From NCBI GenBank assembly GCA_050249235.1, contig JBFWQW010000018.1:1-36468 (forward strand): 36,468 nucleotides of DNA, given 5' to 3'. The position numbers and the translations under genes are program-made. The DNA is from JAEKLB01 sp050249235 (GTDB lineage Bacteria; Actinomycetota; Acidimicrobiia; Acidimicrobiales; CADCSY01). The first letter of the stretch is position 1. Every line of letters starts with the position of its first letter. This document shows positions 14,411 to 21,917 of the stretch, piece by piece. Under the pieces are notes generated by a model. It saw only the letters and a list, made by a program, of their open reading frames with translations. It did no database searches and was not told the origin of the DNA.

Positions 14411-14603
14411 CCCCTGGGTCGAGGACGGCTTCGAGGTCCGCCGCATCCAGCCCTACGAGGCCGTGAAGGCCTACCGCTGCCCCGGCTGCAACCACGAGAT
14501 CGGGCCCGGCACGGGCCACGTGGTGGCGGTCCCACCCGAGGCGCCCGACCTGCGCCGCCACTGGCACACCCCGTGCTGGCGGATGCGCCACCGCCGCCGC
14601 TGA
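14400..14603 (+). CDS. 67-residue CxxC protein of unknown function
   Basis: GTG 14400 overlaps the end of the 37-residue gene in another frame, continuing the coupled chain from rpiB. The product has FEVRRIQPYEAVKAYRCPGC, then NHEIGPGTGHVVAVPPEAPD and HWHTPCWRMR. One CxxC pair plus His and a distal Cys could bind zinc. I recall similar short proteins (sometimes labelled ATP/GTP-binding) widely in actinobacteria, but the function is not known. It is the last gene before a convergent pair and a possible MITE. Confidence 0.65.
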   Translation: MPSDPWVEDGFEVRRIQPYEAVKAYRCPGCNHEIGPGTGHVVAVPPEAPDLRRHWHTPCWRMRHRRR

Positions 14604-14634
14604 GGTCACGCCGGGCAGCCAGGGGGCCGAGTGT

Positions 14635-14788
14635 TCTGTCTCCGAATTGATCGGGCGGTTGCGCCGGCCGGATGTCGCCGCTCGCGGCGTCCTCGTCCTA
14701 GCGGTTGGACAGGGCAGGCGCGTCGTCCTGCGTCCTTCCGAGCGACGACCCCGGCTCGCCGCACCCGCACCGCCAATTCGGAGTCAGA
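14635..14788. repeat. 154-bp segment with 15-bp terminal inverted repeats (possible MITE)
   Basis: TCTGTCTCCGAATTG (14635-14649) and CAATTCGGAGTCAGA (14774-14788) are inverted with 14 of 15 positions matching. Between them lie 124 bases without a convincing gene, with internal short palindromes such as GCCGCTCGCGGC. The segment fills most of the 187-base gap between two convergent gene groups, and its right arm ends 2 bases from the yraN stop codon. Size and ends fit a miniature inverted-repeat element. No clear target duplication is visible. Confidence 0.45.
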
Positions 14789-14790
14789 CC

Positions 14791-15135
14791 CTAGAACGCG
14801 CCCTCGATGATCTCGAGCTCGTCGCCGAGGAGGGCGGCCACGTCGAAGCGGATGGCCGCCGGCCGGACCTTCGACTCCTGGATCCAGCGGGCCGCGAGGT
14901 GGCGGATGCGCTGGCGCTTCTCGCGGGTGACCGCCTCGGCCGGCGTGCCGAAGGCGTCGGTTCGACGGGTCTTCACCTCGCAGAACACGAAGGTCGGTCC
15001 GTCCCGCACGATGAGGTCGAGCTCGCCGTCCCGGCAGCGCCAGTTGCGGGCGACGATCGTGTAGCCGCAGCTCACGTACCAGGCCGCGGCCACGTCCTCC
15101 CCGCTGGCGCCGGTGGCCCGGCGGGGATCGGTCAC
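14791..15135 (-). CDS. yraN: YraN / UPF0102 family endonuclease-like protein
   Basis: A 114-residue protein of the UPF0102 family with a restriction-endonuclease-like fold. Key elements are visible: GASGEDVAAAWYVSCGY, NWRCRDGELDLIVRDG (acidic Asp/Glu site) and FCEVKTRR (the ExK-type catalytic motif). It is suggested to act in DNA processing or recombination, but the role is unsettled. GTG 15135 is used because it overlaps the DUF2469 stop by 4 nt and places the family start correctly. DUF2469-yraN is a conserved actinobacterial pair near rplS and rnhB. Confidence 0.87.
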   Translation of the reverse strand: MTDPRRATGASGEDVAAAWYVSCGYTIVARNWRCRDGELDLIVRDGPTFVFCEVKTRRTDAFGTPAEAVTREKRQRIRHLAARWIQESKVRPAAIRFDVAALLGDELEIIEGAF

Positions 15136-15422
15136 AGCTCCTTCTTCGGGAGCTCCTCGATGTTGACGTCCTTGAACGTCACGATCCGCACCGAGGCGAC
15201 GAAGCGGGTCTGGCGGTACATGTCCCACACCCAGGCGTCGGTGAGGGTCAGCTCCACCCAGCCCCGGCCGGCGTCGTGGACGACCTGCTCGACGCCGTTG
15301 CAGAGGTAGAAGCGCCGCTCGGTCTCGACGGCGTAGGAGAACATCGGGCAGACGTCCTTGTACTCCCGGTAGAGCTGGAGCTCGATCTCCGCCTCGTACC
15401 GCTCGACGTCCTCGGCACCCAT
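15132..15422 (-). CDS. DUF2469 family protein
   Basis: A 96-residue protein matching the DUF2469 family in length and in the motifs YEAEIELQLYREYKDVC, FYLCNGVEQV and DVNIEELPKKEL. The family is nearly confined to actinobacteria and sits between rnhB and yraN; no function is established. ATG 15422 has a -10-like hexamer 8 nt in front and no Shine-Dalgarno site. Its end overlaps yraN by 4 nt. Confidence 0.88.
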   Translation of the reverse strand: MGAEDVERYEAEIELQLYREYKDVCPMFSYAVETERRFYLCNGVEQVVHDAGRGWVELTLTDAWVWDMYRQTRFVASVRIVTFKDVNIEELPKKEL

Positions 15423-15430
15423 GAGGGGGA

Positions 15431-15436
15431 ACTGTA
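15431..15436 (-). promoter_or_regulatory. Candidate -10 element for DUF2469-yraN
   Basis: On the minus strand TACAGT lies 8 nt before the ATG at 15422. The hexamer is identical to the one before the DUF35 gene. The message would start at the initiation codon. Confidence 0.45.
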
Positions 15437-15492
15437 CGGATCGCCGGCCGCCTCCGGCGCCGGCCCTTGCGCCCCCGGCCCGACGGTGATAG

Positions 15493-15512
15493 CTACAACC
15501 ATATGGTTGTAG
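15493..15512. promoter_or_regulatory. Perfect 20-bp palindromic operator over the ArsR start codon
   Basis: CTACAACCATATGGTTGTAG is a perfect palindrome. The core ACAACC-N4-GGTTGT form is typical of operators of ArsR-type regulators paired with SRPBCC proteins. It contains the ArsR ATG (15503-15505), and a TAGCTA hexamer (15490-15495) overlaps its left edge, so bound repressor would block transcription start. Autoregulation of the ArsR-SRPBCC operon is the likely role. Confidence 0.8.
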
Positions 15513-15910
15513 ATGATCTGGCGGACACCCAGGCCGACCGGGTGTTCCACGCCCTCGCCGACGCCACCCGGCGCGACATCCTCCTGCGCACCCTGGAAGC
15601 GGGCCACAGCGTCTCCGCCCTGGCCCGCCGCTACCCCATGAGCTTCGCCGCCGTCCAGAAGCACGTCGCCGTGCTCGAGCGGGCCGGCCTGGTGGTGAAG
15701 GAGCGCCGGGGCCGGGAACAGCTCGTCACCGGCGACGTCGCCACCATGCGCCGCGCCGCCCGGCTGCTCGACCAGCTCGAGGCCGTCTGGCGAGGCCGCA
15801 TCGACCGCATCGGCGAGCTCCTCGCCGACCGACCAGGGAGCCCGGAGGACCCCCACAGACCAGAGAACCCCCACGGACCAGAAAACCCCCACGGAGAGGA
15901 CCAGCCATGA
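15503..15910 (+). CDS. ArsR-family winged-helix repressor
   Basis: A 135-residue regulator. Residues about 8-90 are a winged helix: DRVFHALADATRRDILLRTL, SVSALARRYPMSFAAVQKHV (recognition helix) and a wing around KERRGREQLVT. No metal-binding Cys cluster is visible, so it belongs to the SdpR/SRPBCC-linked ArsR type rather than the arsenic or zinc sensors. The tail (PHRPENPHGPENPHGEDQP) comes from an 18-bp tandem repeat. ATG 15503 lies inside its presumed operator. It overlaps the SRPBCC gene by 4 nt (ATGA). Confidence 0.88.
   Translation: MVVDDLADTQADRVFHALADATRRDILLRTLEAGHSVSALARRYPMSFAAVQKHVAVLERAGLVVKERRGREQLVTGDVATMRRAARLLDQLEAVWRGRIDRIGELLADRPGSPEDPHRPENPHGPENPHGEDQP
15848..15901 (+). 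repeat. 18-bp in-frame tandem repeat, three imperfect copies
   Basis: Units at 15848-15865, 15866-15883 and 15884-15901 share the core ACCCCCAC and encode variations of Pro-His-Gly-Pro-Glu-Asn at the end of the ArsR protein. Length changes by whole units would keep the frame and the ATGA coupling to the next gene. Confidence 0.6.
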
Positions 15911-16410
15911 CCGAGCCGACCGTCCACAAGGACCCCGACGCCCTCACCATGACCATCACCACCGACCTCGACGTCCCCGTCGAGCGGGCCTGGCAGCTGT
16001 GGGCCGACCCCCGCCAGCTCGAGCGCTGGTGGGGCCCGCCCACCTACCCGGCCACGGTCGTCGACCACGACCTGGTCGCGGGCGGGAAGGTCAGCTACTT
16101 CATGACCGGACCCGAAGGCGACCGGGCCCATGGCTGGTGGGACGTCGTCGCCGCCGAGCCGCCGAGCCGCCTCGAGCTGCGGGACGGCTTCGCCCACGAC
16201 GACGGCCGCCCGGACGACGCCAGGCCGGTCACCGTCATGACCGTCTCGCTGTCGGCGCGGGACGGCGGCTCCCGCATGGACGTCGTGAGCCGCTTCCCCT
16301 CCCTCGAGGCCATGGAGGAGCTGGTGGCCATGGGGATGGAGGAGGGCATGGTGGCCGCCCTCGGCCAGATCGCAGCGATCCTCGCCGACGACGCCGCGAC
16401 GACCTCGTAG
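15907..16410 (+). CDS. SRPBCC / AHSA1-family protein
   Basis: A 167-residue START-like (SRPBCC) protein with the AHSA1 pattern: TTDLDVPVERAWQLWADPRQ, LERWWGPP, GPEGDRAHGWWDVV and a C-terminal helix (MEEGMVAALGQIAAILAD). These proteins have a deep hydrophobic cavity; partners of ArsR repressors usually bind an unknown small ligand. It is translationally coupled to the ArsR gene. Function is not known beyond fold. Confidence 0.85.
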   Translation: MTEPTVHKDPDALTMTITTDLDVPVERAWQLWADPRQLERWWGPPTYPATVVDHDLVAGGKVSYFMTGPEGDRAHGWWDVVAAEPPSRLELRDGFAHDDGRPDDARPVTVMTVSLSARDGGSRMDVVSRFPSLEAMEELVAMGMEEGMVAALGQIAAILADDAATTS

Positions 16411-16497
16411 GCCGAGATCCGGCGATCCCGCTGGTGCGCCGGCCCCGCCGGCCGCGACGGTCGTTTCTGCACGCAAGCGGGCGGATAGACGAGGGGC

Positions 16498-17058
16498 GTG
16501 GTCTCGAGAGCTTCCGGCCGGAGCCCGGTCGCCGCCCGGCTCGGCGCACCCGCCGTGACGGCTCGTGCCACCACACGCGCCCGGAAGCGACGCCCGCTGA
16601 CTCGACGACTCGTCGCGGCAACGTTGGTTCTCACCGGGTTGAGCGCCTGCGGCGACGAGGACCGCGACGGCGAACCCGGTGCTTCGCCGCCCGTCTCGGG
16701 AGACGACGCCACCCTCACCCTGGAGGTGGCCGCCCCTGGCGAGGCCTCCAGCGGCGCCCCGGTGACGTGGGTGCTCCGGTTGGTCAACCGCGCCGACCGG
16801 CCGATCGAGCTGGTCTGCCCGACCGGCCAGGACGCCGAGGTCGAGCTCAGCCGCGACGGATCCGTGCGCTACCGCTGGAGCGACGGTCGCTTCTTCACGC
16901 AGGCCGTTCGGCACGTGCCGGTCGAACCCGGATCGGTCGACATCGAGCTGGGCGAAGCGTCACTCGACGTCCCGCCCGGCGACTACCGGCTGGAGGCGAC
17001 GGTTCCCTGCGATCCCGAACCACCGCCGGCCCGGGTCGAGCTGACCGTGACGGAGTGA
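16498..17058 (+). CDS. Secreted lipoprotein with BsuPI-like beta-sandwich domain
   Basis: A 186-residue protein. After a basic stretch (KRRPLTRRL) comes a hydrophobic signal VAATLVLTG with lipobox LSAC; Cys51 would be lipidated. A short acidic linker follows, then a beta-sandwich (APVTWVLRLVNRADRPIEL, then TGQDAEVELSRDG, VRYRWSDGRFFTQA) resembling the intracellular proteinase inhibitor BsuPI domain. The actual start may be GTG 16555, which gives a more normal 31-residue signal peptide; GTG 16498 has an AGGGG stretch close by. It stands on the plus strand between SRPBCC and rplS where lepB and rnhB are usual. Confidence 0.72.
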   Translation: MVSRASGRSPVAARLGAPAVTARATTRARKRRPLTRRLVAATLVLTGLSACGDEDRDGEPGASPPVSGDDATLTLEVAAPGEASSGAPVTWVLRLVNRADRPIELVCPTGQDAEVELSRDGSVRYRWSDGRFFTQAVRHVPVEPGSVDIELGEASLDVPPGDYRLEATVPCDPEPPPARVELTVTE

Positions 17059-17190
17059 CCATCGGGAGGTCCTGCCCGGCGGCGGTGGCAGCAGGCCGTC
17101 GAGCCGGCCCGGCCGGGCGACGGCGTCTTCGGGTTGGCGTACCGGCGGCAGGACTCGTCGACGATCTCGGCGAGGGTGCCGGGTGGTGAC

Positions 17191-17559
17191 TCAGGCGCCG
17201 GCGGCGCCGGGCTTGGGAGTCCGCTTCTCCTTGATCTTCGCGGCCTTCCCGCGGAGGTCACGGAGGTAGTAGAGCTTGGCCCGACGGACGTCGCCGAGGG
17301 TGACCGACTCGATGCGCTGGATGATCGGCGAGTGGACGGGGAACGTCCGCTCCACACCGACGCCGAAGCTCACCTTCCGCACGGTGAAGGTCTCGCGGAT
17401 GCCGTCGCCCTGACGGCGGATCACGACGCCCTGGAACACCTGCACCCGCTCGCGACTGCCCTCCACCACCCGGACGTGGACCTTGAGGTTGTCGCCGGGC
17501 GAGAAGTCCGGGACGTCGTCCCGGAGGCTGGCGCGGTCGACGAGATCGGTGGGGTTCAT
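17191..17559 (-). CDS. rplS: Ribosomal protein bL19
   Basis: A 122-residue ribosomal protein with the standard core: FSPGDNLKVHVRVVEGSRER, VQVFQGVVIRRQGDG, FTVRKVSFGVGVERTFPVHS, IQRIESVTLGDVRRAKLYYL. It binds 23S rRNA at the 30S-50S interface. The Pro/Lys-rich tail is slightly extended. It ends the trmD-side operon; 42 bases separate it from trmD. Confidence 0.97.
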   Translation of the reverse strand: MNPTDLVDRASLRDDVPDFSPGDNLKVHVRVVEGSRERVQVFQGVVIRRQGDGIRETFTVRKVSFGVGVERTFPVHSPIIQRIESVTLGDVRRAKLYYLRDLRGKAAKIKEKRTPKPGAAGA

Positions 17560-17601
17560 GGCGCGTGGGTGCTCCCGGCAGAACAGAAGGGACGGGGGAT
17601 C

Positions 17602-18333
17602 CTACGACAGGAGGCCGAGGCCTTCCAACAGCTGGCGCTCGGCCTCCGTGAGGCCGCCTCGGGCGGCCAGGAGGTCGGGCCGCTCCCGGGCGGTGCGGGC
17701 CAGGGCCTGGGCGTGGCGCCAGGCTGCGATCCTGCCGTGGTCGCCGCTGCGGAGCACCTCGGGCACCGTCCAGCCCCGGAAATCGGCCGGCCGGGTGTAG
17801 TGGGGGTACTCGAGCAGGCCGGCGGCGAAGGACTCCTCCCGGCCGGAGTCGTCGTTGCCCATCACGCCGGGGACGAGCCGGCCGACGGCCTCGATCACCA
17901 CCATGGCCGCCACCTCCCCGCCGGCCAGCACGTAGTCGCCGATCGAGAGCTCGCCGTCGGCGAGGTGGTCGGCCACCCGCTGGTCGACGCCCTCGTAGCG
18001 ACCGCAGAGCAGCGAGAAGCCGGGCAGCGCCGCCAGCTCCCGGGCCATGGCCTCGTCGAAGCACCGGCCCCCTGCGCCCAGCAAGAAGAGGGGCCGGGGC
18101 GGCCGGGCCGCCTCGACGGCGGCGAAGAGCGGCCCGGGCATGAGCACCATGCCGGCCCCGCCGCCGAAGGGCGAGTCGTCGACCGACCGGTGCGGGTCGG
18201 TGGCCTCCGACCGCAGGTCGTGGATGCGGACGTCGAGCAGGCCCCGCTCGATGGCCCGGCCGAGCAGCCCGTAGGCCGAGAAGCCGTCGACCATGTCGGG
18301 GAAGATGCTGAAGACGTCGATCCGCACCGTCAC
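17602..18333 (-). CDS. trmD: tRNA (guanine-37-N1)-methyltransferase TrmD
   Basis: A 243-residue SPOUT methyltransferase that makes m1G37 and prevents +1 frameshifting. It starts RIDVFSIFPDMVDGF, has DDSPFGGGAGMVLMPGPLF, and the knotted SAM-binding region SIGDYVLAGGEVAAMVVIEA followed by GVMGNDDSGREESF. The length is typical. GTG 18333 is used. It lies 9 nt downstream of rimM, in the conserved order rpsP-KH-rimM-trmD-rplS. Confidence 0.97.
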   Translation of the reverse strand: MTVRIDVFSIFPDMVDGFSAYGLLGRAIERGLLDVRIHDLRSEATDPHRSVDDSPFGGGAGMVLMPGPLFAAVEAARPPRPLFLLGAGGRCFDEAMARELAALPGFSLLCGRYEGVDQRVADHLADGELSIGDYVLAGGEVAAMVVIEAVGRLVPGVMGNDDSGREESFAAGLLEYPHYTRPADFRGWTVPEVLRSGDHGRIAAWRHAQALARTARERPDLLAARGGLTEAERQLLEGLGLLS

Positions 18334-18342
18334 GCTCCCGGC

Positions 18343-18825
18343 TCAGACGTCGTCGTCGAGGAGGCCGGCCGGCACGTCGACGACGAGGCGGTCGCCGCTG
18401 CGCTCGACGAGGAAGGTGAGGGGCACCAGGCGGCCGTCGTCGAGCACGAGGAGGTCGCTGGCCGGGTTGGCCTCGACGCTGGCCACCCGGCCGTGCTCGA
18501 CGCCGTCGGCGGTCACCACCACGCTGCCGATGAGCTCGTGCACCCAGAGCTCCTCGTCCTCGCCCTCCAGCGGCGGCGCCGACAGCACCAGGCCCCGCAG
18601 CGGCTCGACGCCCGTGCGGTCGGTGTAGCCGGCGAACGACACGATCCAGTCCCGCTGGTGGGGCCTCGACGCCTCCACCCGCAGCTCGCCCTTCGGGCTG
18701 GCCAGCACCGAGCCGGGCGCGACCCGCTCGAGGCGGTCGGTGGTGAGGTGGACGATCACCTCGCCCCGCAGGCCGTGGGGCTTGGTGACGCGACCGATCT
18801 CGAGCAAGGGGGACGGCGGCGGCAC
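18343..18825 (-). CDS. rimM: 16S rRNA processing protein RimM
   Basis: A 160-residue protein with an N-terminal RimM beta-barrel (IGRVTKPHGLRGEVIVHLTT) and a C-terminal PRC-barrel (EELWVHELIGSVVVTADG, LVLDDGRLVPLTFLVE). It assists maturation of the 30S head through uS19. GTG 18825 fits the family start. It is 10 nt from the KH protein gene. Confidence 0.95.
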   Translation of the reverse strand: MPPPSPLLEIGRVTKPHGLRGEVIVHLTTDRLERVAPGSVLASPKGELRVEASRPHQRDWIVSFAGYTDRTGVEPLRGLVLSAPPLEGEDEELWVHELIGSVVVTADGVEHGRVASVEANPASDLLVLDDGRLVPLTFLVERSGDRLVVDVPAGLLDDDV

Positions 18826-18835
18826 GCCCGGGCCG

Positions 18836-19084
18836 TCAGTCGACGAAGTCGACGTCGACCTCGGTGCCGTCCTTGACGGCAGCGGCCCGCACGACGGTGC
18901 GGATGGCGGTGGCGATGCGGCCCCGGCGGCCGATCACCCGGCCCATGTCGCCCTGGGCCACGTTGACCTCGAGGGTGGGGCCCCGTCGGCCGCTCACCAG
19001 GTCGACGGTGACGGCATCGGGCTCGTCGACGAGCTCGCGCACGAGGTACTCGAGGACGGCGGTGGCGGTGGTCGGCTCGGCCAT
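18836..19084 (-). CDS. khpA: KH-domain RNA-binding protein (KhpA-like)
   Basis: An 82-residue protein consisting of one KH domain; VLEYLVRELVDEPDAV starts it and the GXXG loop is GRVIGRRGRIATAIRTVVRA. Such proteins lie between rpsP and rimM in most actinobacteria and Firmicutes and bind RNA, with reported roles in cell elongation and translation. ATG 19084 is 2 nt after the rpsP stop. Confidence 0.92.
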   Translation of the reverse strand: MAEPTTATAVLEYLVRELVDEPDAVTVDLVSGRRGPTLEVNVAQGDMGRVIGRRGRIATAIRTVVRAAAVKDGTEVDVDFVD

Positions 19085-19086
19085 CG

Positions 19087-19347
19087 CTACTGGCCCTTGA
19101 ACTCGGCCCAGGCGCCGGTCTGCTCGAGCAGGCGCTGGACGCGGTCGGTGGGCTGGGCGCCCTTGCGGAGCCACTCGACGGCCCTGGGGTTGTCGATGGT
19201 GACCGCCGACGGGTCCTTGCGGGGCTCGTAGGTGCCGACGATCTCGATGAACCGCCCGTTCCGGGGCGAGCGGCTGTCGGCCACCACCACCCGGTAGGTC
19301 GGCTGCTTGGTCTTGCCCATCCGCATCAGGCGGAGCTTCACGGCCAC
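19087..19347 (-). CDS. rpsP: Ribosomal protein bS16
   Basis: An 86-residue protein with the bS16 signature KLRLMRMGKTKQPTYRVVVA, then DSRSPRNGRFIEIVGTYEPR and AVEWLRKGAQPTDRVQRLL. Two GTG starts are possible. GTG 19347 gives the common MAVKLRL start with a 10-nt overlap with ffh, and is preferred. GTG 19341 would make a GTGA 4-nt overlap and a protein two residues shorter. Confidence 0.95.
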   Translation of the reverse strand: MAVKLRLMRMGKTKQPTYRVVVADSRSPRNGRFIEIVGTYEPRKDPSAVTIDNPRAVEWLRKGAQPTDRVQRLLEQTGAWAEFKGQ

Positions 19348-20798
19348 GGCTTGTCTCTCCTCACACCCAGGAGCTCGTCGAGACCGGACGGTCCGGCCTT
19401 GGAGAGCCCCCGCAGATCCTGCAGGTCGTTGCGGTCCTTCGTGGTCGGCGCCCCGAGCGACGGGACGGTGACCCGCCCCTTGCCCTTCTTCTTCGCCGAC
19501 TTCTTGCCGATCTTCGTCGCTCCGCCGAAGCGCTTCATCATCTTCGACATCTCGGCGAACTGCTTCAGCAGCAGGTTGACCTCGCTGACCGAGGTGCCGC
19601 TGCCGCTCGCGATCCGAGTTCGCCGCGAGCCGTTGATCACCTCTGGCCTCTGGCGCTCCTCGGGGGTCATGGATCGGATGATCGCCTCGATGCGACCGAC
19701 TTCCTTGTCGCCGATCTCGGCGTTCCGGACCTCCTTCGGAACGCCGGGGAGCATACCGATGAGGTTGTTGAGCGGCCCCATCCGCTTGACCTGTTGGAGC
19801 TGCTCGAGGAAGTCCTCGAAGGTGAACTGGCCCTCGAGCAGCGCCTCGGAGGCCCGCGCCGCGACGCCCTGGTCGTACTCGGCCTCGACCTTCTCGATGA
19901 GCGTCAGCACGTCGCCCATGCCGAGGATGCGCTGGGCCATCCGGTCGGGATGGAACTGCTCGAAGTCGACGACCTTCTCGCCGGTCGAGGCGAAGGCGAT
20001 CGGCCGGCCGATGACCTCCTTCACCGACAGCGCGGCGCCGCCGCGGGCGTCGCCGTCGAGCTTGGAGAGGATGACGCCGTCGATCGCGAGGGTGGCGTGG
20101 AATGCCTCGGCCACGGTGACGGCGTCCTGGCCGGTCATGGCGTCGACGACGAGGAACGTGTAGTCGGGCTCGACCGCCTCGGAGATGCGGCGGACCTCGT
20201 CCATCAGCTCGGCGTCGATGGCGAGCCGGCCGGCGGTGTCGACGATGAGGACGTCGCGTCCCTTGTCGCGGGCCTCCTCGAGGCCGGCCCGGGCCACCGC
20301 CACGGGGTCGGTGGGCTCGGAGTACACCGGCACGCCGACCTGCTTGGCCAGGGTGCGGAGCTGCTCGACGGCAGCGGGGCGCTGCAGGTCGGCCCCCACG
20401 AGCAGGGGGTTGCGACCCTGCTGCTTGAACCAGCGGGCCAGCTTGGCGGTGGCCGTGGTCTTGCCCGAGCCCTGGAGGCCCGCCATGAGCACGACGGTCG
20501 GGGGCTTCGAGGCGTAGGTGACCCGGAGGCCCTCGCCGCCGAGGGTCTCGACGAGCTCCTCGTGGACGCACTTCACGACCTGCTGGGCCGGCGACAGGCT
20601 CTTCGAGAGGTCGGCGCCGACGATCCGGCGCCGGACCCGGTCGACGAAGCCCCGCACGACGTTGAAGTTGACGTCGGCCTCGAGGAGGGCGAGGCGGATC
20701 TCCCGCAGCACCTCGTCGACGTCGGCCTCGTTCAGGCGGCCGCGGCTCCGCAGGCGCGTGAAGATCCCGTCGAAGCGGTCGGAGAGGGCGTCGAACAT
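19338..20798 (-). CDS. ffh: Signal recognition particle protein Ffh (SRP54)
   Basis: A 486-residue SRP GTPase that binds 4.5S RNA and nascent signal sequences. N domain at the start (FDALSDRFDGIFTRLRSRG); G domain with GLQGSGKTT, DTAGR and SKLDGDARGG; M domain with GMGDVLTLIEKVE, SGTSVSEVNLLLKQF and MSKMMKRFGG, followed by a basic tail. ATG 20798 begins the family sequence; the frame runs open further upstream but that part is not SRP-like. A minus-strand TAGCCT (20809-20814) lies 10 nt upstream and may be its -10. FtsY, its receptor, lies two genes upstream. Confidence 0.96.
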   Translation of the reverse strand: MFDALSDRFDGIFTRLRSRGRLNEADVDEVLREIRLALLEADVNFNVVRGFVDRVRRRIVGADLSKSLSPAQQVVKCVHEELVETLGGEGLRVTYASKPPTVVLMAGLQGSGKTTATAKLARWFKQQGRNPLLVGADLQRPAAVEQLRTLAKQVGVPVYSEPTDPVAVARAGLEEARDKGRDVLIVDTAGRLAIDAELMDEVRRISEAVEPDYTFLVVDAMTGQDAVTVAEAFHATLAIDGVILSKLDGDARGGAALSVKEVIGRPIAFASTGEKVVDFEQFHPDRMAQRILGMGDVLTLIEKVEAEYDQGVAARASEALLEGQFTFEDFLEQLQQVKRMGPLNNLIGMLPGVPKEVRNAEIGDKEVGRIEAIIRSMTPEERQRPEVINGSRRTRIASGSGTSVSEVNLLLKQFAEMSKMMKRFGGATKIGKKSAKKKGKGRVTVPSLGAPTTKDRNDLQDLRGLSKAGPSGLDELLGVRRDKPWP

Positions 20799-20905
20799 GC
20801 GGTCGGCAAGGCTACCCGGCGAGCCTCCCCCGATCGGACCCGCCCGCCGCTCTGCTGCGCAACGGGACTCCTCGGGGGGACGGGGCCTCGCCGGGCACGG
20901 TGCGC

Positions 20906-21565
20906 CTAGGTGGCGGCCTCCCGCTTGGCCCGCTGCTCCATGCGCCAGGCCATCACCGGGACGTCGGGGGCCTTCGTGCGGTTGCGCTTGATCTCGTAGA
21001 GGTTCTCGTAGCGGGCCAGCCAGGCGGTGTGGCGCCACAGCTCGACGGCGTCCTCGTCGGTCGGCAGCTCGGCGACGACCGGCCCGAAGATGGCCGGGCC
21101 CGCGCCCCCGTCGAGCACGATGGTCGGCACGCCGAAGGCACCCACCCGGCCGACGACGTCGTCGTGCTCGGTCACCACCTGGTCCCACGTGCCCGGATCG
21201 GCGAGGGCGTCGTCGCAGAGCGCGGGGTCCAGCCCGGCCTCCACCAGCGACTCACGGACGGCGTCGACCATGCCGTCCCCGTCGGGCGGCGGGACCTGGT
21301 GCCAGAGGCGGTTGCCCAGGGCCTCGTAGAAGGGTCCGATGGCCTTGCGGCCCAACCGGTCGCGGATGGCGACCGCGGTCCGGAGGGCCGGCCCGGACAC
21401 CGGGTTGGTGAGCTCGTCGCCCTCCTTGCGGTTCACGACCTCGAGGGAGAAGACGCCCCACTCGACCTCGATCTCGCCCAGCCGCTCGAGCTGGCGGGCC
21501 CAGCGGGAGGTCTGCCAGCACCACGGGCAGCGGGGGTCGAAGTGGAACCTGACGAGCTCGGCCAT
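20906..21565 (-). CDS. DsbA-fold reductase, mycothiol-dependent Rv2466c-like
   Basis: A 219-residue thioredoxin-superfamily protein with active site CPWC (Cys14-Cys17) in RFHFDPRCPWCWQTSRWARQ. The segments VFGVPT-type loop (AFGVPTIVLDGG), FGPVVAELPTDEDAVELW and FELKRTRT-like ending (YEIKRNRTKAPD) follow what I recall of Mycobacterium Rv2466c, a mycothiol-dependent reductase used in oxidative stress and nitro-drug activation. This would imply that the host makes mycothiol. It lies between ftsY and ffh on the same strand with gaps over 100 bases, so it may have its own promoter. Confidence 0.82.
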   Translation of the reverse strand: MAELVRFHFDPRCPWCWQTSRWARQLERLGEIEVEWGVFSLEVVNRKEGDELTNPVSGPALRTAVAIRDRLGRKAIGPFYEALGNRLWHQVPPPDGDGMVDAVRESLVEAGLDPALCDDALADPGTWDQVVTEHDDVVGRVGAFGVPTIVLDGGAGPAIFGPVVAELPTDEDAVELWRHTAWLARYENLYEIKRNRTKAPDVPVMAWRMEQRAKREAAT

Positions 21566-21631
21566 ACCGGCTTGTTAGCACCGCTACGGGCTCGCCGCTC
21601 GGGGCCGGCCGCCGGTGCGGGACCGGCCCCG

Positions 21632-21892
21632 TCAGGCGGGCGCGGCCACCGGCGCCCGCAGGTCGACCACCTCGGCGAGCGGCGGGACGGTGGCAGGCGC
21701 GAGACGCTCCTGGAGACGGCGGCGGAGCTCGCGCCCGGGCACGGGCGCCACCAGCAGGCCGATGGCCACGCCGATGCCGAGGTAGGCGAGCCGCCGGAAG
21801 CCGAGCAGGCGCCCGGCGCGGTAGCCCGTCGAGGCGGCGAGGCCGGCCGAGCGGACGGGCCAGACGATGGGTCGGGTCAGGAGCCAGATCAC
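21632..21892 (-). CDS. 86-residue membrane-anchored protein, YtxH-like
   Basis: The N-terminal 30 residues are moderately hydrophobic, and LAYLGIGVAIGLLVAPVPGR is a membrane span followed by ELRRRLQERLAP, the layout of YtxH-type envelope proteins (GLLxAPxxGxELRxxL). It sits 25 bases after ftsY on the same strand. Function is unknown. Codon usage with GC at third positions supports that it is coding. Confidence 0.55.
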   Translation of the reverse strand: MIWLLTRPIVWPVRSAGLAASTGYRAGRLLGFRRLAYLGIGVAIGLLVAPVPGRELRRRLQERLAPATVPPLAEVVDLRAPVAAPA

Positions 21893-21917
21893 GGCATCAC
21901 CTCGGGTCGGTCGGTCG

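Noticed and set aside
17069..17154. Inverted repeat GTCCTGCC/GGCAGGAC as a terminator between lipoprotein and rplS
   Set aside because: The arms are only 8 bp and 70 bases apart, too far for a normal terminator hairpin; a chance match in GC-rich DNA is likely.
20799..21188. Upstream extension of Ffh by 130 residues
   Set aside because: It is a shifted-frame reading of the DsbA-fold gene's 3' end and the intergenic gap; Ffh begins at the ATG at 20798.
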